Assembly (NCBI RefSeq): GCF_013389665.1
Contig: NZ_CP058316.1
Location: 1,178,001-1,242,000, forward strand
Origin: Microbacterium oleivorans
GTDB lineage: Bacteria; Actinomycetota; Actinomycetes; Actinomycetales; Microbacteriaceae
Direction of reading: 5' to 3'
DNA length: 64,000 bases
In this document: positions 1 to 8,923 of the stretch, in pieces
How positions within the stretch are numbered: the stretch's first letter is position 1
Layout: each line of letters starts with the position of its first letter
The notes under the pieces: model-generated
What the model saw: only the letters and a program-made list of their open reading frames with translations
Database searches by the model: none
Told to the model about the DNA's origin: nothing
Position numbers and translations under genes: made by a program

Positions 1-798
1 GGAAGAGTCGAAGGTCTCGAACGCCCCCTCGTCGAAGCCGATCGCGACGGTCAGGGTCTCTCGCGGACCGAGGTCGTTCGCCTTGGCCGTGATGATCGAC
101 CCGTCGGCGGATGCGGTGATGTCGGGGCAGGCGTCGGTCGCCCCGTCGCCGCCGACGTAGCAGGCCTGCCGGCCGGCGAGACTCTGCGCCAGCGCCGCAT
201 CGAGGTGGACGGTCGCCGAGACCTCACCGAACGGCTGCTCCCAATCCGTGCCGTTCACGTCCCAGTAGAACTCCAGCCCGGTGTCGGGGAAGCTCCACAC
301 GACGTTCTCCAGGTCGTAGGTGAAGACGAAGCTGGTGCGGCCGTGGAGGTAGTCGTCGCCTCGGGCGAGGATGCCGAAGGTGCCGTCGTCGCTGTCGGTC
401 TCCACCGGCCAGGCCCGGCCGTCCTCGTCGGTCACCGAGACCAGCTCGGGATGCAGCGGCTGGCCGTTGTAGGTCTCGGGCAGCAGCCGCCGCATCCCGC
501 GGTTCTGATCGGCATCGGGAAAATCGGCGACGAAGGTCTCGACGACCCGCATCCGAGCCGTGCCGTCGGCGTCGCGCGTGATGGTGTAGTCGACCGCGAG
601 CGAGTCGAACACGAACGCGTCGAGATCGCCGGAGACATCGGATGCCACCACGCCGCGCAGTGCCGGGGGAACCGTCGTCGTGATCGGAGCAGAGGTGGAG
701 GAAGCAGCGCTCGCCGCGGACGGAAGCGCCCACAGCAACAGGCATCCGATGACGGATACGACGACGAGCGCGAGCGCCGAACGCGTTCGCCGGATCAT
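1..798 (-). CDS. DUF2207 family predicted membrane protein, 3' end cut by the window
   Basis: The frame runs from ATG at 798 to the window edge without a stop (266 codons). The first 30 or so residues are a hydrophobic signal peptide ending near ALPSAASA. The following beta-rich extracellular part (VDYTITRDADGTARMRVVET, then a YDLENV segment) matches the start of DUF2207 proteins, which usually continue into C-terminal membrane helices lying outside this window. The function of the family is not established; a cell-envelope role is inferred. It is transcribed divergently from the MarR gene, with 35 bases between the start codons, so the two may share a control region. Confidence 0.75.
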   Translation of the reverse strand, partial: MIRRTRSALALVVVSVIGCLLLWALPSAASAASSTSAPITTTVPPALRGVVASDVSGDLDAFVFDSLAVDYTITRDADGTARMRVVETFVADFPDADQNRGMRRLLPETYNGQPLHPELVSVTDEDGRAWPVETDSDDGTFGILARGDDYLHGRTSFVFTYDLENVVWSFPDTGLEFYWDVNGTDWEQPFGEVSATVHLDAALAQSLAGRQACYVGGDGATDACPDITASADGSIITAKANDLGPRETLTVAIGFDEGAFETFDSS

Positions 799-820
799 GC
801 CGACCAGCTTAGGCGGGCAT

Positions 821-826
821 TAAAGT
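821..826 (+). promoter_or_regulatory. -10 box TAAAGT of a probable leaderless promoter
   Basis: TAAAGT lies 7 bases before the ATG at 834. That spacing would start the transcript at or next to the start codon, as in leaderless actinobacterial mRNAs. No Shine-Dalgarno sequence is visible. Confidence 0.5.
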
Positions 827-833
827 TGTCGCC

Positions 834-1265
834 ATGAACGATCGTCGTCGCGCGGTAGCCGCTTGGGAGAGCCTCTTCCGCGCTCAGCACGAGATCTTCG
901 ACGACATCAGCGGTGACTTCGCTCGCGACGAGCTCAGCCAGGCCGAATACGACGTCCTGCTCACCGTGACCCGTGGACCCGGCAACCGAGCGCGCCTGCG
1001 CGACATCACCGCGAACATGCTCATCAGTCAGCCGAGCGTCTCTCGCCTGGTCGACCGGATGGTCGCGCGCGGCCTCATCGGCAAGTGCAGCGACCCGACC
1101 GATGGCCGCGGCGCCATGATCACTGCGACGAACGAGGGCGTCGCGGCCTTCCGCCGACTCGCCGCCGAGCACGGCCGGTCGATCGCGGAGCGGATGTCGG
1201 TGCTGTCGACCGATGAACTCGAGCAGTTGGAGCAGCTCACGACGAAGCTGCGTCGCACCCGCTGA
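834..1265 (+). CDS. MarR family transcriptional regulator
   Basis: A 143-residue protein of normal MarR length. The winged helix-turn-helix occupies roughly residues 55-110, with the recognition segment ISQPSVSRLVDRMVARGLI followed by the wing DPTDGRGAMITATNEG, a characteristic MarR signature. Helices at both ends would form the dimer interface. Such proteins are usually ligand-responsive repressors binding near their own promoter. The divergent DUF2207 gene 35 bases away is the obvious candidate target, but the ligand cannot be read from the sequence. Confidence 0.9.
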   Translation: MNDRRRAVAAWESLFRAQHEIFDDISGDFARDELSQAEYDVLLTVTRGPGNRARLRDITANMLISQPSVSRLVDRMVARGLIGKCSDPTDGRGAMITATNEGVAAFRRLAAEHGRSIAERMSVLSTDELEQLEQLTTKLRRTR

Positions 1266-1450
1266 TCGCGAGACGGCAGCCCGGGCCGGCGAGCGCGCGG
1301 GCGGCCGGCGGGAGCGCGGCGGGCAGGCGGGTGGCCTGCGCGGGCGGCACGTGATGGCGCCGGTTCCTCCCCAAACGATGCCCATCGGGAGTCTCAAGGT
1401 TCGTAGCCATGTTCCCCTGCAATGTCGGTGGCTGCTGCGAAAATAGGAAC

Positions 1451-2866
1451 ATGCAAGCGAACAACGAGGCCGAGGCCATGGCGGGCGGGTCTCCGCACGC
1501 GGCCGCGTTCGCCGGATTCGATGAGTCGTTGCGCCTCCTCCACGCCGGCGAGGTCGCCGCGATGCGAGCCCTCGCCGAGTTGGGGCGGTCGGCCCTGCGC
1601 GAGGCGCATCGCGGCGGAGTCCGGGGCATGGCCTCCGACATGGAGCTGCGGTCGGTCGCCGCCGAGGCGGCGGGGATCGCGCGGCGGGGTGACCGGCGGG
1701 TGCAGTGGGAGATCGACCACGCGATGACGGTGGTGGATGAGTACCCGGCGATGTTCGCGGCGTGGGAGCAGCGCCTCGTCACGCGCGAGCACGTCGATGT
1801 CGTCGTGAAGGTCGGGCGGGCGGTGCCGGAGGAGGTACGACCGGAGTTCGACGCCGCCGCAGTGGCCGTGTGCCAGCGGGACATCGCGACGCGCGTGGCC
1901 GGGGCGTTGCAGAACCTGGCGGAGCGGATGCACCCGCGATCGTTCTCGGAGCGTCACCGGGAGGCCGCCGCCGGACGGTGCGTGCGGTTGTCGCCGGGCG
2001 TGGACGGGATGGCCGATCTCTCCGCGACGGTGCCGATGGTGATCGCCGCGGGGATCTACGACCGGTTGACGCAGATGGCGCAGTCCGTGAAGGACGCGAG
2101 AGCGGATGCCGTAGGCGCGGATGCGGGTGCAGTGGATGCCGCACGCGATGGTGCTGCCACCGCGCCCGACACCCGGACGATGGATCAGCTCCGCGCGGAT
2201 GTTCTCTCGGACCTCGTCCTCGGCGGTGCACCGGTCGTTGACCCGACCACCGGCACCGACGGGCGCGGGACGCTCGGCGCGATCCGCGCGAAAGTGCAGG
2301 TCGTGATCACCGCCGACACCCTCACCGGGAAAGACGAACACCCCGCCGAAGCGACCGGCACCGGACTCATCGACGCCGACACGGTCCGGGAGCTCGCCTC
2401 ACAGACGGGGACGTGGGACCGGATGTTCATCGACCCGATCACCCGCACACCGGTCGAAACCGACGCCTACCGGCCGTTGCCCGCGATGCGGCGGCTGCTG
2501 CAGACCCGCGACCAGCACTGCCGGTTCCCCGGATGCCGCAGAGCCGCGATCCGCTGCGAGATCGACCACACCATCGACCACGCCACCGGCGGCCACACCC
2601 ACATCCTCAACCTCGCCCACCTCTGCCAACGACACCACTCCATGAAGCAATTCACCACGTGGCGGGTGAAGCAGATCGGCGGCGGAGTGCTCGTGTGGAC
2701 CTCACCCCACGGCAGGGTCTACCGAGAAGACGTCCCCATCCCCACCGTCTGCTTCACACCAGAACTCGCCACACCACCACCACCCGGGCCACCCAGGCCA
2801 CCCAGGCCACCCGGGCCACCCGGCCGAGGTGCCGGCGCACCACCCGACGCGCCACCACCCTTCTGA
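1451..2866 (+). CDS. DUF222 / HNH endonuclease domain protein (13E12 repeat family)
   Basis: 471 residues. The N-terminal two thirds is the helical DUF222 domain. The HNH nuclease motif sits near residues 355-400, with paired cysteines (QHCRFPGCRR), the catalytic EIDHTIDHATGGHT segment, and LCQRHH as the final HNH histidines. These genes occur in multiple copies in actinobacteria; their biological role is unsettled although the HNH fold predicts metal-dependent DNA cleavage. I chose ATG 1451 over an in-frame ATG at 1409 because the family normally begins near MQANNE-like sequence; no strong ribosome site decides it. The tail is a proline-rich repeat (see 2786-2821). Confidence 0.88.
   Translation: MQANNEAEAMAGGSPHAAAFAGFDESLRLLHAGEVAAMRALAELGRSALREAHRGGVRGMASDMELRSVAAEAAGIARRGDRRVQWEIDHAMTVVDEYPAMFAAWEQRLVTREHVDVVVKVGRAVPEEVRPEFDAAAVAVCQRDIATRVAGALQNLAERMHPRSFSERHREAAAGRCVRLSPGVDGMADLSATVPMVIAAGIYDRLTQMAQSVKDARADAVGADAGAVDAARDGAATAPDTRTMDQLRADVLSDLVLGGAPVVDPTTGTDGRGTLGAIRAKVQVVITADTLTGKDEHPAEATGTGLIDADTVRELASQTGTWDRMFIDPITRTPVETDAYRPLPAMRRLLQTRDQHCRFPGCRRAAIRCEIDHTIDHATGGHTHILNLAHLCQRHHSMKQFTTWRVKQIGGGVLVWTSPHGRVYREDVPIPTVCFTPELATPPPPGPPRPPRPPGPPGRGAGAPPDAPPPF
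2786..2821 (+). repeat. four 9-bp tandem units in the HNH gene tail
   Basis: Four copies of RGGCCACCC (R = A or G) in direct succession encode a GPP/RPP collagen-like tripeptide run in the last 40 residues of the HNH protein. The run length is likely to vary between strains by slippage. Confidence 0.8.
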
Positions 2867-2996
2867 CGGGCCGGGGCCTGGAAGCAGCCTCCGTTCCGGT
2901 ACTGTCCCCTCGTCGCCGATCGGCGGATGTCAAGAGGGAACTCTGGAGCGCGGGCTCTCCTAAGGTGGGGAGCGTCGACGCACCGAGGAGACCGCC

Positions 2997-3434
2997 ATGA
3001 ACCGCCGCCTGACCGCCTTCGCCATCACCGCCGCCGCACTGCTCGCGCTCACCGGCTGCACCGGCGGCAACGACTCCCCCGAGGGCGGCAACGCCGCCGA
3101 GAGCACCCAGTCCGTCGAAGACGCCTGCACGCAGGTGAACGACGTCATGACCGAGGCGACCGCGGGACTGCAGGAGATCGACCCCTCCGACCCCGCGACC
3201 GCGGCGACCGCCCTCCGCACGATCTCCGACGGCATGGGAGACGCCGCCGACGCGGTCACCAACTCCGAGATCGCCGGCATCCTGCCCGATCTGCAGACCG
3301 CGTTCGCGTCGGCTGCCGAGTCCATGGAGGCCGTCGCCGCCGGCGACACCGAGCGCGCGTCCGAACTGAACACCGCCCTGACCGACGTTCAAGACAGCAT
3401 CGGCCGCTACACCGAGCTCTGCGGCGCCAGCTGA
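2997..3434 (+). CDS. putative lipoprotein of unknown function
   Basis: 145 residues. The N-terminus has a basic start, a hydrophobic stretch and the lipobox LTGC with the lipidated cysteine near residue 21. The following GGNDSPEGGN spacer is a typical flexible linker. The remainder (residues 35-145) is alpha-helical and acidic with no enzyme motif that I recognise; it may be a small helical-bundle binding protein. A good ribosome site (GAGGAG) lies 6 bases before the ATG. It is followed in the same direction by an L,D-transpeptidase gene but with a 125-base gap, so an operon is not certain. Confidence 0.85.
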   Translation: MNRRLTAFAITAAALLALTGCTGGNDSPEGGNAAESTQSVEDACTQVNDVMTEATAGLQEIDPSDPATAATALRTISDGMGDAADAVTNSEIAGILPDLQTAFASAAESMEAVAAGDTERASELNTALTDVQDSIGRYTELCGAS

Positions 3435-3559
3435 TCCGGCTCGGACAGGTCCGTTCCCCGGCGCTGCATAACGCTCTGGTTTCACTCAGGCCGCTTCGGC
3501 ACAGGCGTCGCGTACCATGATCCACGAGTGCGCGTCCACGCGCAGACGGGGGTACAGCG

Positions 3560-4999
3560 GTGACGGATGTCGCGTCGAAGCACGATCACGAGGGCACGGC
3601 CGAACACGCCGCGCTCGCGAGCGATGCTGAACAGCGCGTCGAATGGGCCCCGGCCGAGCCGACACGCAAGAAGCGCCGCCTCGGCCTGTGGATCGGAATC
3701 CCGGTCGGCGTCGTCGCGCTCGGAGCAGCCGCCGCGTCCCTGTTCCTGATCGCGCCCGGCACGACCATCGGCGGGGTTCCCGTCGGTTTCCTCACGCCCG
3801 GCGCCGCGGCAGCCGCCGTGCAGGACCGCCTCGACCAGACCACCATCACGCTCGGCGACGGCGGAGAGTCCGTCTCGGGTGCCGAGCTCGGCGCGCAGGT
3901 CGACAGCACCGCCCTCGCTTCCACGGCCTTCGACTCCCGACCCGCGTGGAACGTGACGCAGTGGTTCGGCGAGCCCATCTCCGCGCCTGTCACCCTCGAG
4001 GCGGACGTTGCCACGGCCGCCCTGCGCGGCGCAGCCGGCGATCTCTACGTCGAGCCGACCGCGGCCGGCGTCGCCTTCGACGGCTCGTCCTACGTCGTCA
4101 GCCCCGACGTCCCGGGCGCGGGCATCGATCCCGAAGCCGCACGCGCCGGGCTTCAGAGCGCATTCGATGCCGGGCAGACCGCCACGGTGATCGACCCCGA
4201 GCTCACGCCGGTCGCCTCACTGACGACCACGGCCGCTGCCGACGAGACCGCCGCCACCCTCAACGCGATGCTCGAGAACGTCGGCTTCTACGTCGGCGAC
4301 GAGCGCACCGTCCCCGTCGATCGCGCCGTCGCCGCCAGCTGGCTGACGGTCGGCACCGCCGACGACGGCTCGTTCGATGTCACCGCAGACGCGGCGCTCA
4401 TCCAGCCGCTCGTCGACACGCTGCCCGGGCTCGTCGACCGGGCTCCGGTCAACGGCGTCGTCTTCGCGAACGCCGCCGGAACGATCATCGACGACTCCGA
4501 CGCCGGACTCGACGGCCGGACGCTGCAGTCGACCGACGGGATCGCCGCGGGCTTCGCCGATCAGCTCGCCACCGGCGACGCCGTCTACCGCCTCCCGGTC
4601 GACGTCGTTCCCGTGACGACCGACACGATCACGAGGATGCTCGAGGTCGATCTCGGTGAGCAGCGCCTGTACCTCAAGGAGAACGGCGCCGTCGTGGACT
4701 CCTGGCTCGTCTCCACCGGCCGCCCCGGCGCCGACACCCAGACGGGCTACTACACGATCGGCTGGAAGACCCCGCTCCAGGACATGCGCGGCACCGCGGC
4801 GGACTCGGGCGTGAGCTACATCCAGCCCGACGTGAAGTGGGCGATGTACTTCAACGGCGACCAGGCGTTCCACGGCGTGTACTGGCACAGCAACTGGGGC
4901 AACCGGATGAGCGCCGGTTGCGTCGGCATGCCCGACTCCCGCGCCGCCCAGATCTACGAGTGGGCCGTCGCCGGCACCGACGTCTGGGTGCACGCCTGA
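3560..4999 (+). CDS. L,D-transpeptidase (YkuD) with N-terminal peptidoglycan-binding-like domains
   Basis: 479 residues from a GTG start. A cytoplasmic tail (1-38, ending in basic RKKRR) precedes one membrane helix (about 40-62). The extracellular part holds two PG_binding_4-type (VanW-associated) repeats at about 75-375 and a C-terminal YkuD domain. The catalytic motif is HGVYWH...SAGC, with the nucleophile near Cys454 and the general-base His about 11-16 residues earlier. Such enzymes form 3-3 or 1-3 peptidoglycan cross-links or attach proteins to the wall. The domain order is typical of actinobacterial family members. ATG at 3567 is out of frame, so GTG 3560 is the likely start. Confidence 0.92.
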   Translation: MTDVASKHDHEGTAEHAALASDAEQRVEWAPAEPTRKKRRLGLWIGIPVGVVALGAAAASLFLIAPGTTIGGVPVGFLTPGAAAAAVQDRLDQTTITLGDGGESVSGAELGAQVDSTALASTAFDSRPAWNVTQWFGEPISAPVTLEADVATAALRGAAGDLYVEPTAAGVAFDGSSYVVSPDVPGAGIDPEAARAGLQSAFDAGQTATVIDPELTPVASLTTTAAADETAATLNAMLENVGFYVGDERTVPVDRAVAASWLTVGTADDGSFDVTADAALIQPLVDTLPGLVDRAPVNGVVFANAAGTIIDDSDAGLDGRTLQSTDGIAAGFADQLATGDAVYRLPVDVVPVTTDTITRMLEVDLGEQRLYLKENGAVVDSWLVSTGRPGADTQTGYYTIGWKTPLQDMRGTAADSGVSYIQPDVKWAMYFNGDQAFHGVYWHSNWGNRMSAGCVGMPDSRAAQIYEWAVAGTDVWVHA

Positions 5000-5051
5000 G
5001 CGCGATGCCCTGAGGTCGGGATCGCCTCGTGCGCCCCGCACCGATCACCGT

Positions 5052-5057
5052 TAGCCT
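5052..5057 (+). promoter_or_regulatory. -10 box TAGCCT of a probable leaderless promoter
   Basis: TAGCCT is 6 bases upstream of ATG 5064, placing the transcript start at the start codon. This also supports ATG 5064 rather than the GTG at 5058. Confidence 0.5.
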
Positions 5058-5063
5058 GTGCTC

Positions 5064-5516
5064 ATGGCTGAGCTCCGCGTTGAAGAACTGTCGGCGTCCA
5101 CGATCGTCGCCGTGAACAACCTGTCGTTGAAGCCGGGACAGGAGCGATTCGTCGCGCCCGAGAGCTACGCGGTCGCGGCCACCGTGGTCAACCCCGCGAC
5201 CTCCTGGCAGCGCGTCATCCTCGACGGGGACGAGGTCGTCGGATTCGTCAGCGCCGGGTTCGACCACGAGGCACCCCAGGAGCACTTCCGCTCGGTCCTG
5301 TGGCGCATCAACGTCGACGCCGACGACCAGGGCCGCGGCGTCGGCCGGTACGCTGTCGAGAAGCTCGTCGACGAGGCCCAGGCCCGTGGTTTCGACTGCC
5401 TGGACGTCATCTACGAGGCCGGCGAAGGCGGCCCCGAGGCCTTCTTCACGCGTGTCGGCTTCACCCCCGTCGGCGAGACCGAGTACGGCGAGGTCGTCGC
5501 CGAGATCCGGTTCTGA
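5064..5516 (+). CDS. GNAT family N-acetyltransferase
   Basis: 150 residues, the usual length for a single GNAT domain. The acetyl-CoA binding motif A is visible as INVDADDQGRGVGRYAVEKL (pyrophosphate-loop pattern Q/RxxGxG/A), followed by the conserved beta-bulge region and a late FFTRVGFTPVGE segment that closes the fold. It resembles diamine or spermidine N-acetyltransferases, but the acceptor substrate cannot be assigned. The gene converges on icd across a strong bidirectional terminator. Confidence 0.9.
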   Translation: MAELRVEELSASTIVAVNNLSLKPGQERFVAPESYAVAATVVNPATSWQRVILDGDEVVGFVSAGFDHEAPQEHFRSVLWRINVDADDQGRGVGRYAVEKLVDEAQARGFDCLDVIYEAGEGGPEAFFTRVGFTPVGETEYGEVVAEIRF

Positions 5517-5532
5517 TCACCCCGTTCCAGCA

Positions 5533-5568
5533 AGAACGCCCCGGTCGCGCGAGCGGCCGGGGCGTTCT
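5533..5568. terminator. bidirectional hairpin terminator between GNAT and icd
   Basis: A perfect 12-bp stem (AGAACGCCCCGG paired with its complement at 5557-5568) encloses a 12-base loop, midway between two convergent stop codons. Confidence 0.85.
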
Positions 5569-5582
5569 GGTTCGTCGATGCG

Positions 5583-7799
5583 TCAGACGCCGTCGATGAT
5601 GCCGTTCAGCGTCGCCGAGGGGCGCATGACCGATGCGACCAGCGCAGCATCGGGACGGTAGTAGCCGCCGATCTCGGCCGCCGAGCCCTGGACCGCGACC
5701 AGCTCGTCGACGATCGTGGACTCGCTCGTGGCGAGGGCGTCGGCGATCGGGGTGAACGCCGCAGCGAGCTCCGCGTCGACGGTCTGAGCCGCCAGCTCCT
5801 GCGCCCAGTACAGGGCGAGGTAGAAGTGGCTGCCGCGGTTGTCGATGGTGCCGAGTGCGCGGCCGGGCGACTTGTCCTGCTCGAGGAACGTCCCCGTCGC
5901 GGCATCCAGCGTGTCGGCGAGCACCTTCGCGTGCGCGTTGCCGGTGTACTCGCCGAGATGCTCGAACGAGGCGGCCAGGGCGAAGAACTCGCCGAGCGAG
6001 TCCCACCGCAGGTAGTTCTCCGAAACCAGCTGCTGCACGTGCTTGGGAGCAGACCCACCCGCACCGGTCTCGAAGAGCCCGCCGCCGGCGAGCAGCGGCA
6101 CGATCGAGAGCATCTTGGCGCTCGTGCCGACCTCGAGGATCGGGAAGAGATCGGTGAGGTAATCCCGAAGCACGTTGCCGGTGACGGAGATCGTGTCCTC
6201 GCCCCGGCGGATGCGCTCGAGCGAGTAGCGCGTCGCCTCGGCGGGCGCGAGGATCTCGATCGTCAGGCCTTCGGTGTCGTGGTCGGCGAGGTATTCGTGC
6301 ACCTTCGCGATGAGGTTCGCGTCGTGCGCGCGGCTCTCGTCGAGCCAGAACACCGCGGGCACGCCGGTGGCGCGTGCACGGGTGACCGCGAGCTTGACCC
6401 AGTCGCGCACGGCGACATCCTTCGTCTGCGTCGCGCGCCAGATGTCACCTGCCTGCACATCGTGCGAGAGCAGCACGGCACCCGACGCGTCGACGACCTC
6501 GACCGTGCCCGCCGCGGCGAGCTCGAACGTCTTGTCGTGCGAGCCGTACTCCTCAGCCGCCTGAGCCATGAGGCCGACGTTGGGGACGGAGCCGATGGTG
6601 GCCGGGTCGAGCGGCCCGTTCGCGATGACGTCGTCGATGGTCGCCTGGTAGACGCCCGCGTACGACGAGTCGGGGATGACGGCGATCGTGTCGTCCTCGC
6701 CGCCGTCGGCGCCCCACAGCTTGCCGCCGTTGCGGATCAGCGCCGGCATCGAGGCGTCGACGATCACGTCGGAGGGCACGTGGAGGTTCGTTATGCCCTT
6801 GTCGGAGTTGACGTACGACAGCCGCGGCCCGGCGGCGATGGCCGCTTCGAACGCGGCGCGGATCTCGTCGCCGTTCGCGAGCTGCGAGAGCCCGGCGAGG
6901 ATGGCGCCCAGGCCGTTGTCGGGCGTGAGCCCGGCGGCCGTCAGGTCGTCGCCGAAGCGGGCGAAGACATCGGCGAAGAACGCGCGCACGACGTGCCCGA
7001 AGATGATGGGGTCGCTGACCTTCATCATCGTCGCCTTCAGGTGCACCGAGTACAGCACGTTCTCCTCGGCGGCCTGGGCGACCGTGTCGGCGAGGAAGGC
7101 GTCGAGAGCTGCGGCGGAGAGGAACGTTGCATCGACGACCTCCCCCCGCAGCACCTTCAGCCCCGACTTGAGCTCGGTGACCGTGCCGTCCTCGGCCGTG
7201 AAGCGGATCGAGAGGACGTCATCGGCGCCGAGCACCGTCGAGATCTCGTTCGACTTGAAGTCATCGTGCCCGAGTGTGGCCACCCGGGTCTTGGACCCCT
7301 CGGCGAACGCCTTGTTGCGGTGCGGGTGCTTGCGCGCGTAGTTCTTCACCGACAGCGGGGCGCGTCGGTCGCTGTTCCCCTCGCGGAGCACCGGGTTCAC
7401 GGCCGAGCCCTTGATGCGGTCGTAGCGGGCGCGCGCCTCGATCTCGGCGGCATCCTTCGGCTCGTCCGGGTAATCCGGGATGTCGTGGCCTGCCGCCTGC
7501 AGCTCGGCGACGGCGGCCTTCAGCTGGGGGATGGACGCCGAGATGTTCGGCAGCTTGATGATGTTCGCCTCGGGGAGGGTCGCGAGTCCGCCCAGCTCGG
7601 CGAGGGCGTCGCCGACCTGCTGCTCCGGCGTCAGACGCTCCGGGAAGGCCGCGAGGATGCGGCCGGCGAGCGAGATGTCGCGGGTCTCGATGGCCACACC
7701 GGCCTTGCCGGCGAAGGCCTCGACGATGGGCAGGAAGGAGGCGGTGGCCAGTGCCGGCGCCTCGTCGGTGTACGTGTAGATGATGGTCGAGTCGGGCAC
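5583..7799 (-). CDS. icd: monomeric NADP-dependent isocitrate dehydrogenase
   Basis: 738 residues, the length of the monomeric IDH-II family, which is unrelated in size to the dimeric 400-residue enzymes. It oxidatively decarboxylates isocitrate to 2-oxoglutarate with NADP in the TCA cycle. Family features include the N-terminal [36 protein letters not shown] in the substrate region, and [25 protein letters not shown] chose GTG 7799 because GGAGAG lies 6 bases upstream; a TTG at 7814 would bury that ribosome site in the coding sequence. An 18-bp palindrome shared with sucCD lies 62-79 bases upstream. Confidence 0.97.
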   Translation of the reverse strand: MPDSTIIYTYTDEAPALATASFLPIVEAFAGKAGVAIETRDISLAGRILAAFPERLTPEQQVGDALAELGGLATLPEANIIKLPNISASIPQLKAAVAELQAAGHDIPDYPDEPKDAAEIEARARYDRIKGSAVNPVLREGNSDRRAPLSVKNYARKHPHRNKAFAEGSKTRVATLGHDDFKSNEISTVLGADDVLSIRFTAEDGTVTELKSGLKVLRGEVVDATFLSAAALDAFLADTVAQAAEENVLYSVHLKATMMKVSDPIIFGHVVRAFFADVFARFGDDLTAAGLTPDNGLGAILAGLSQLANGDEIRAAFEAAIAAGPRLSYVNSDKGITNLHVPSDVIVDASMPALIRNGGKLWGADGGEDDTIAVIPDSSYAGVYQATIDDVIANGPLDPATIGSVPNVGLMAQAAEEYGSHDKTFELAAAGTVEVVDASGAVLLSHDVQAGDIWRATQTKDVAVRDWVKLAVTRARATGVPAVFWLDESRAHDANLIAKVHEYLADHDTEGLTIEILAPAEATRYSLERIRRGEDTISVTGNVLRDYLTDLFPILEVGTSAKMLSIVPLLAGGGLFETGAGGSAPKHVQQLVSENYLRWDSLGEFFALAASFEHLGEYTGNAHAKVLADTLDAATGTFLEQDKSPGRALGTIDNRGSHFYLALYWAQELAAQTVDAELAAAFTPIADALATSESTIVDELVAVQGSAAEIGGYYRPDAALVASVMRPSATLNGIIDGV

Positions 7800-7860
7800 G
7801 TGTCGTCTCTCCAAAAGCGCGTCGAGGGTCGGTGTTCAGCGTATCGCACGGGGTCGGTTC

Positions 7861-7878
7861 TCTCGATGTCGAGATATC
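7861..7878 (-). promoter_or_regulatory. palindromic operator upstream of icd, shared with sucCD
   Basis: TCTCGATGTCGAGATATC contains a perfect 6+6 inverted repeat (TCTCGA-TG-TCGAGA). The identical 18 bases occur in the same orientation before sucC at 35681-35698. Read toward icd, TCGAGA could also serve as a -35 box for a TACGCT -10, spacer 17. Confidence 0.7.
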
Positions 7879-7900
7879 TCCCCGTGGGCGGGCTTCGCGC

Positions 7901-7906
7901 TAGGGT
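7901..7906 (+). promoter_or_regulatory. -10 box TAGGGT of a probable leaderless promoter
   Basis: TAGGGT lies 6 bases before GTG 7913, the spacing expected for transcription starting at the start codon. Confidence 0.5.
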
Positions 7907-7912
7907 GAGCGC

Positions 7913-8923
7913 GTGCCGCGCTTCGATCTGCCGCTCGCCGAACTGGAGAACTATCACCCGGCGGTGAGCGAACCCCGAGACTTCGACGAGTTCTGGGCCG
8001 CCACCGTGGCCGGATCCCGGGAGGCCGGGGGCGAGGTCGCGGTCTCGGCGCCGCTGGACCTGTTCTCGGCCGTGGAGGTCCGCGACGTCACGTTCCCCGG
8101 GTACGCCGGCGAGCCCGTCAAGGCGTGGCTGATCCTGCCGACGCACCGCGACGGCCCCCTCCCGGCGGTCGTGGAGTTCGTCGGCTACGGCGGCGGGCGC
8201 GGGCTCCCCGCCGAACGGCTCGCCTGGGCGGCCGCCGGTTACGCGTCGCTCGTCATGGACACCCGCGGGCAGGGCAGCGCATGGGGCAGCGGTGGGGACA
8301 CCCCCGATCCGCACGGCTCGGGGCCGGCGTTCCCCGGCTACCTCACCCGGGGCATCGAGACGCCCGAGACCTATTACTACCGTCGGGTCTTCACCGACGC
8401 CGTGCGCGCCGTGGATGCCGTCCGCAGCCTGCCCGAAGTGGATGCCGCCCGCGTCTCGGTGTGCGGAGGCAGCCAGGGCGGTGGCATCGCGCTGGCCGCG
8501 GCGGGCCTCAGCGACGGCCTGGTCGCCGTCATGCCCGACGTTCCGTTCCTCTGCCACTTCGAGCGGGCGATCGGGCTCACCGGTAGCGACCCGTACCAGG
8601 AGGTCGTGCGCTACCTCGCGGTGCACCGCGGTGCCGAGACCCGGGTCTTCGAGACGCTCTCGTACTTCGACGGCGTGAACTTCGCGCGTCGCGCCGACGC
8701 GGCATCCCTGTTCTCGGTCGGGCTGCTCGATCCGGTCTGCCCGCCGTCGACCGTCTACGCGGCGTTCAACGCGTACGGCGGCACCCGCGAGGAGATCCGC
8801 AAGGAGATCACCGTGTATCCCTTCAACGAGCACGAGGGCGGCCAGGGCCACCAGTGGCGAGCGCAGGCGGGCTTCCTGCGCGAGGTGCTGGGCTCGGCCG
8901 AAGACGGAGAGCGGAACGCATGA
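7913..8923 (+). CDS. acetyl xylan esterase / cephalosporin-C deacetylase family hydrolase
   Basis: 336 residues, full length for the AXE1 (carbohydrate esterase 7) family. The catalytic serine is in CGGSQGGG near residue 187, the aspartate in SVGLLDPVCPPSTVYAAFN and the histidine in PFNEHEGG. The family's DTRGQGS motif (residues about 118-124) is also present. Members deacetylate small acetylated sugars or xylo-oligosaccharides in the cytoplasm. The stop overlaps the ATG of the sugar-kinase-like gene (ATGA), so the two products are translated together; this suggests that a deacetylated sugar is passed to the kinase. Confidence 0.92.
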   Translation: MPRFDLPLAELENYHPAVSEPRDFDEFWAATVAGSREAGGEVAVSAPLDLFSAVEVRDVTFPGYAGEPVKAWLILPTHRDGPLPAVVEFVGYGGGRGLPAERLAWAAAGYASLVMDTRGQGSAWGSGGDTPDPHGSGPAFPGYLTRGIETPETYYYRRVFTDAVRAVDAVRSLPEVDAARVSVCGGSQGGGIALAAAGLSDGLVAVMPDVPFLCHFERAIGLTGSDPYQEVVRYLAVHRGAETRVFETLSYFDGVNFARRADAASLFSVGLLDPVCPPSTVYAAFNAYGGTREEIRKEITVYPFNEHEGGQGHQWRAQAGFLREVLGSAEDGERNA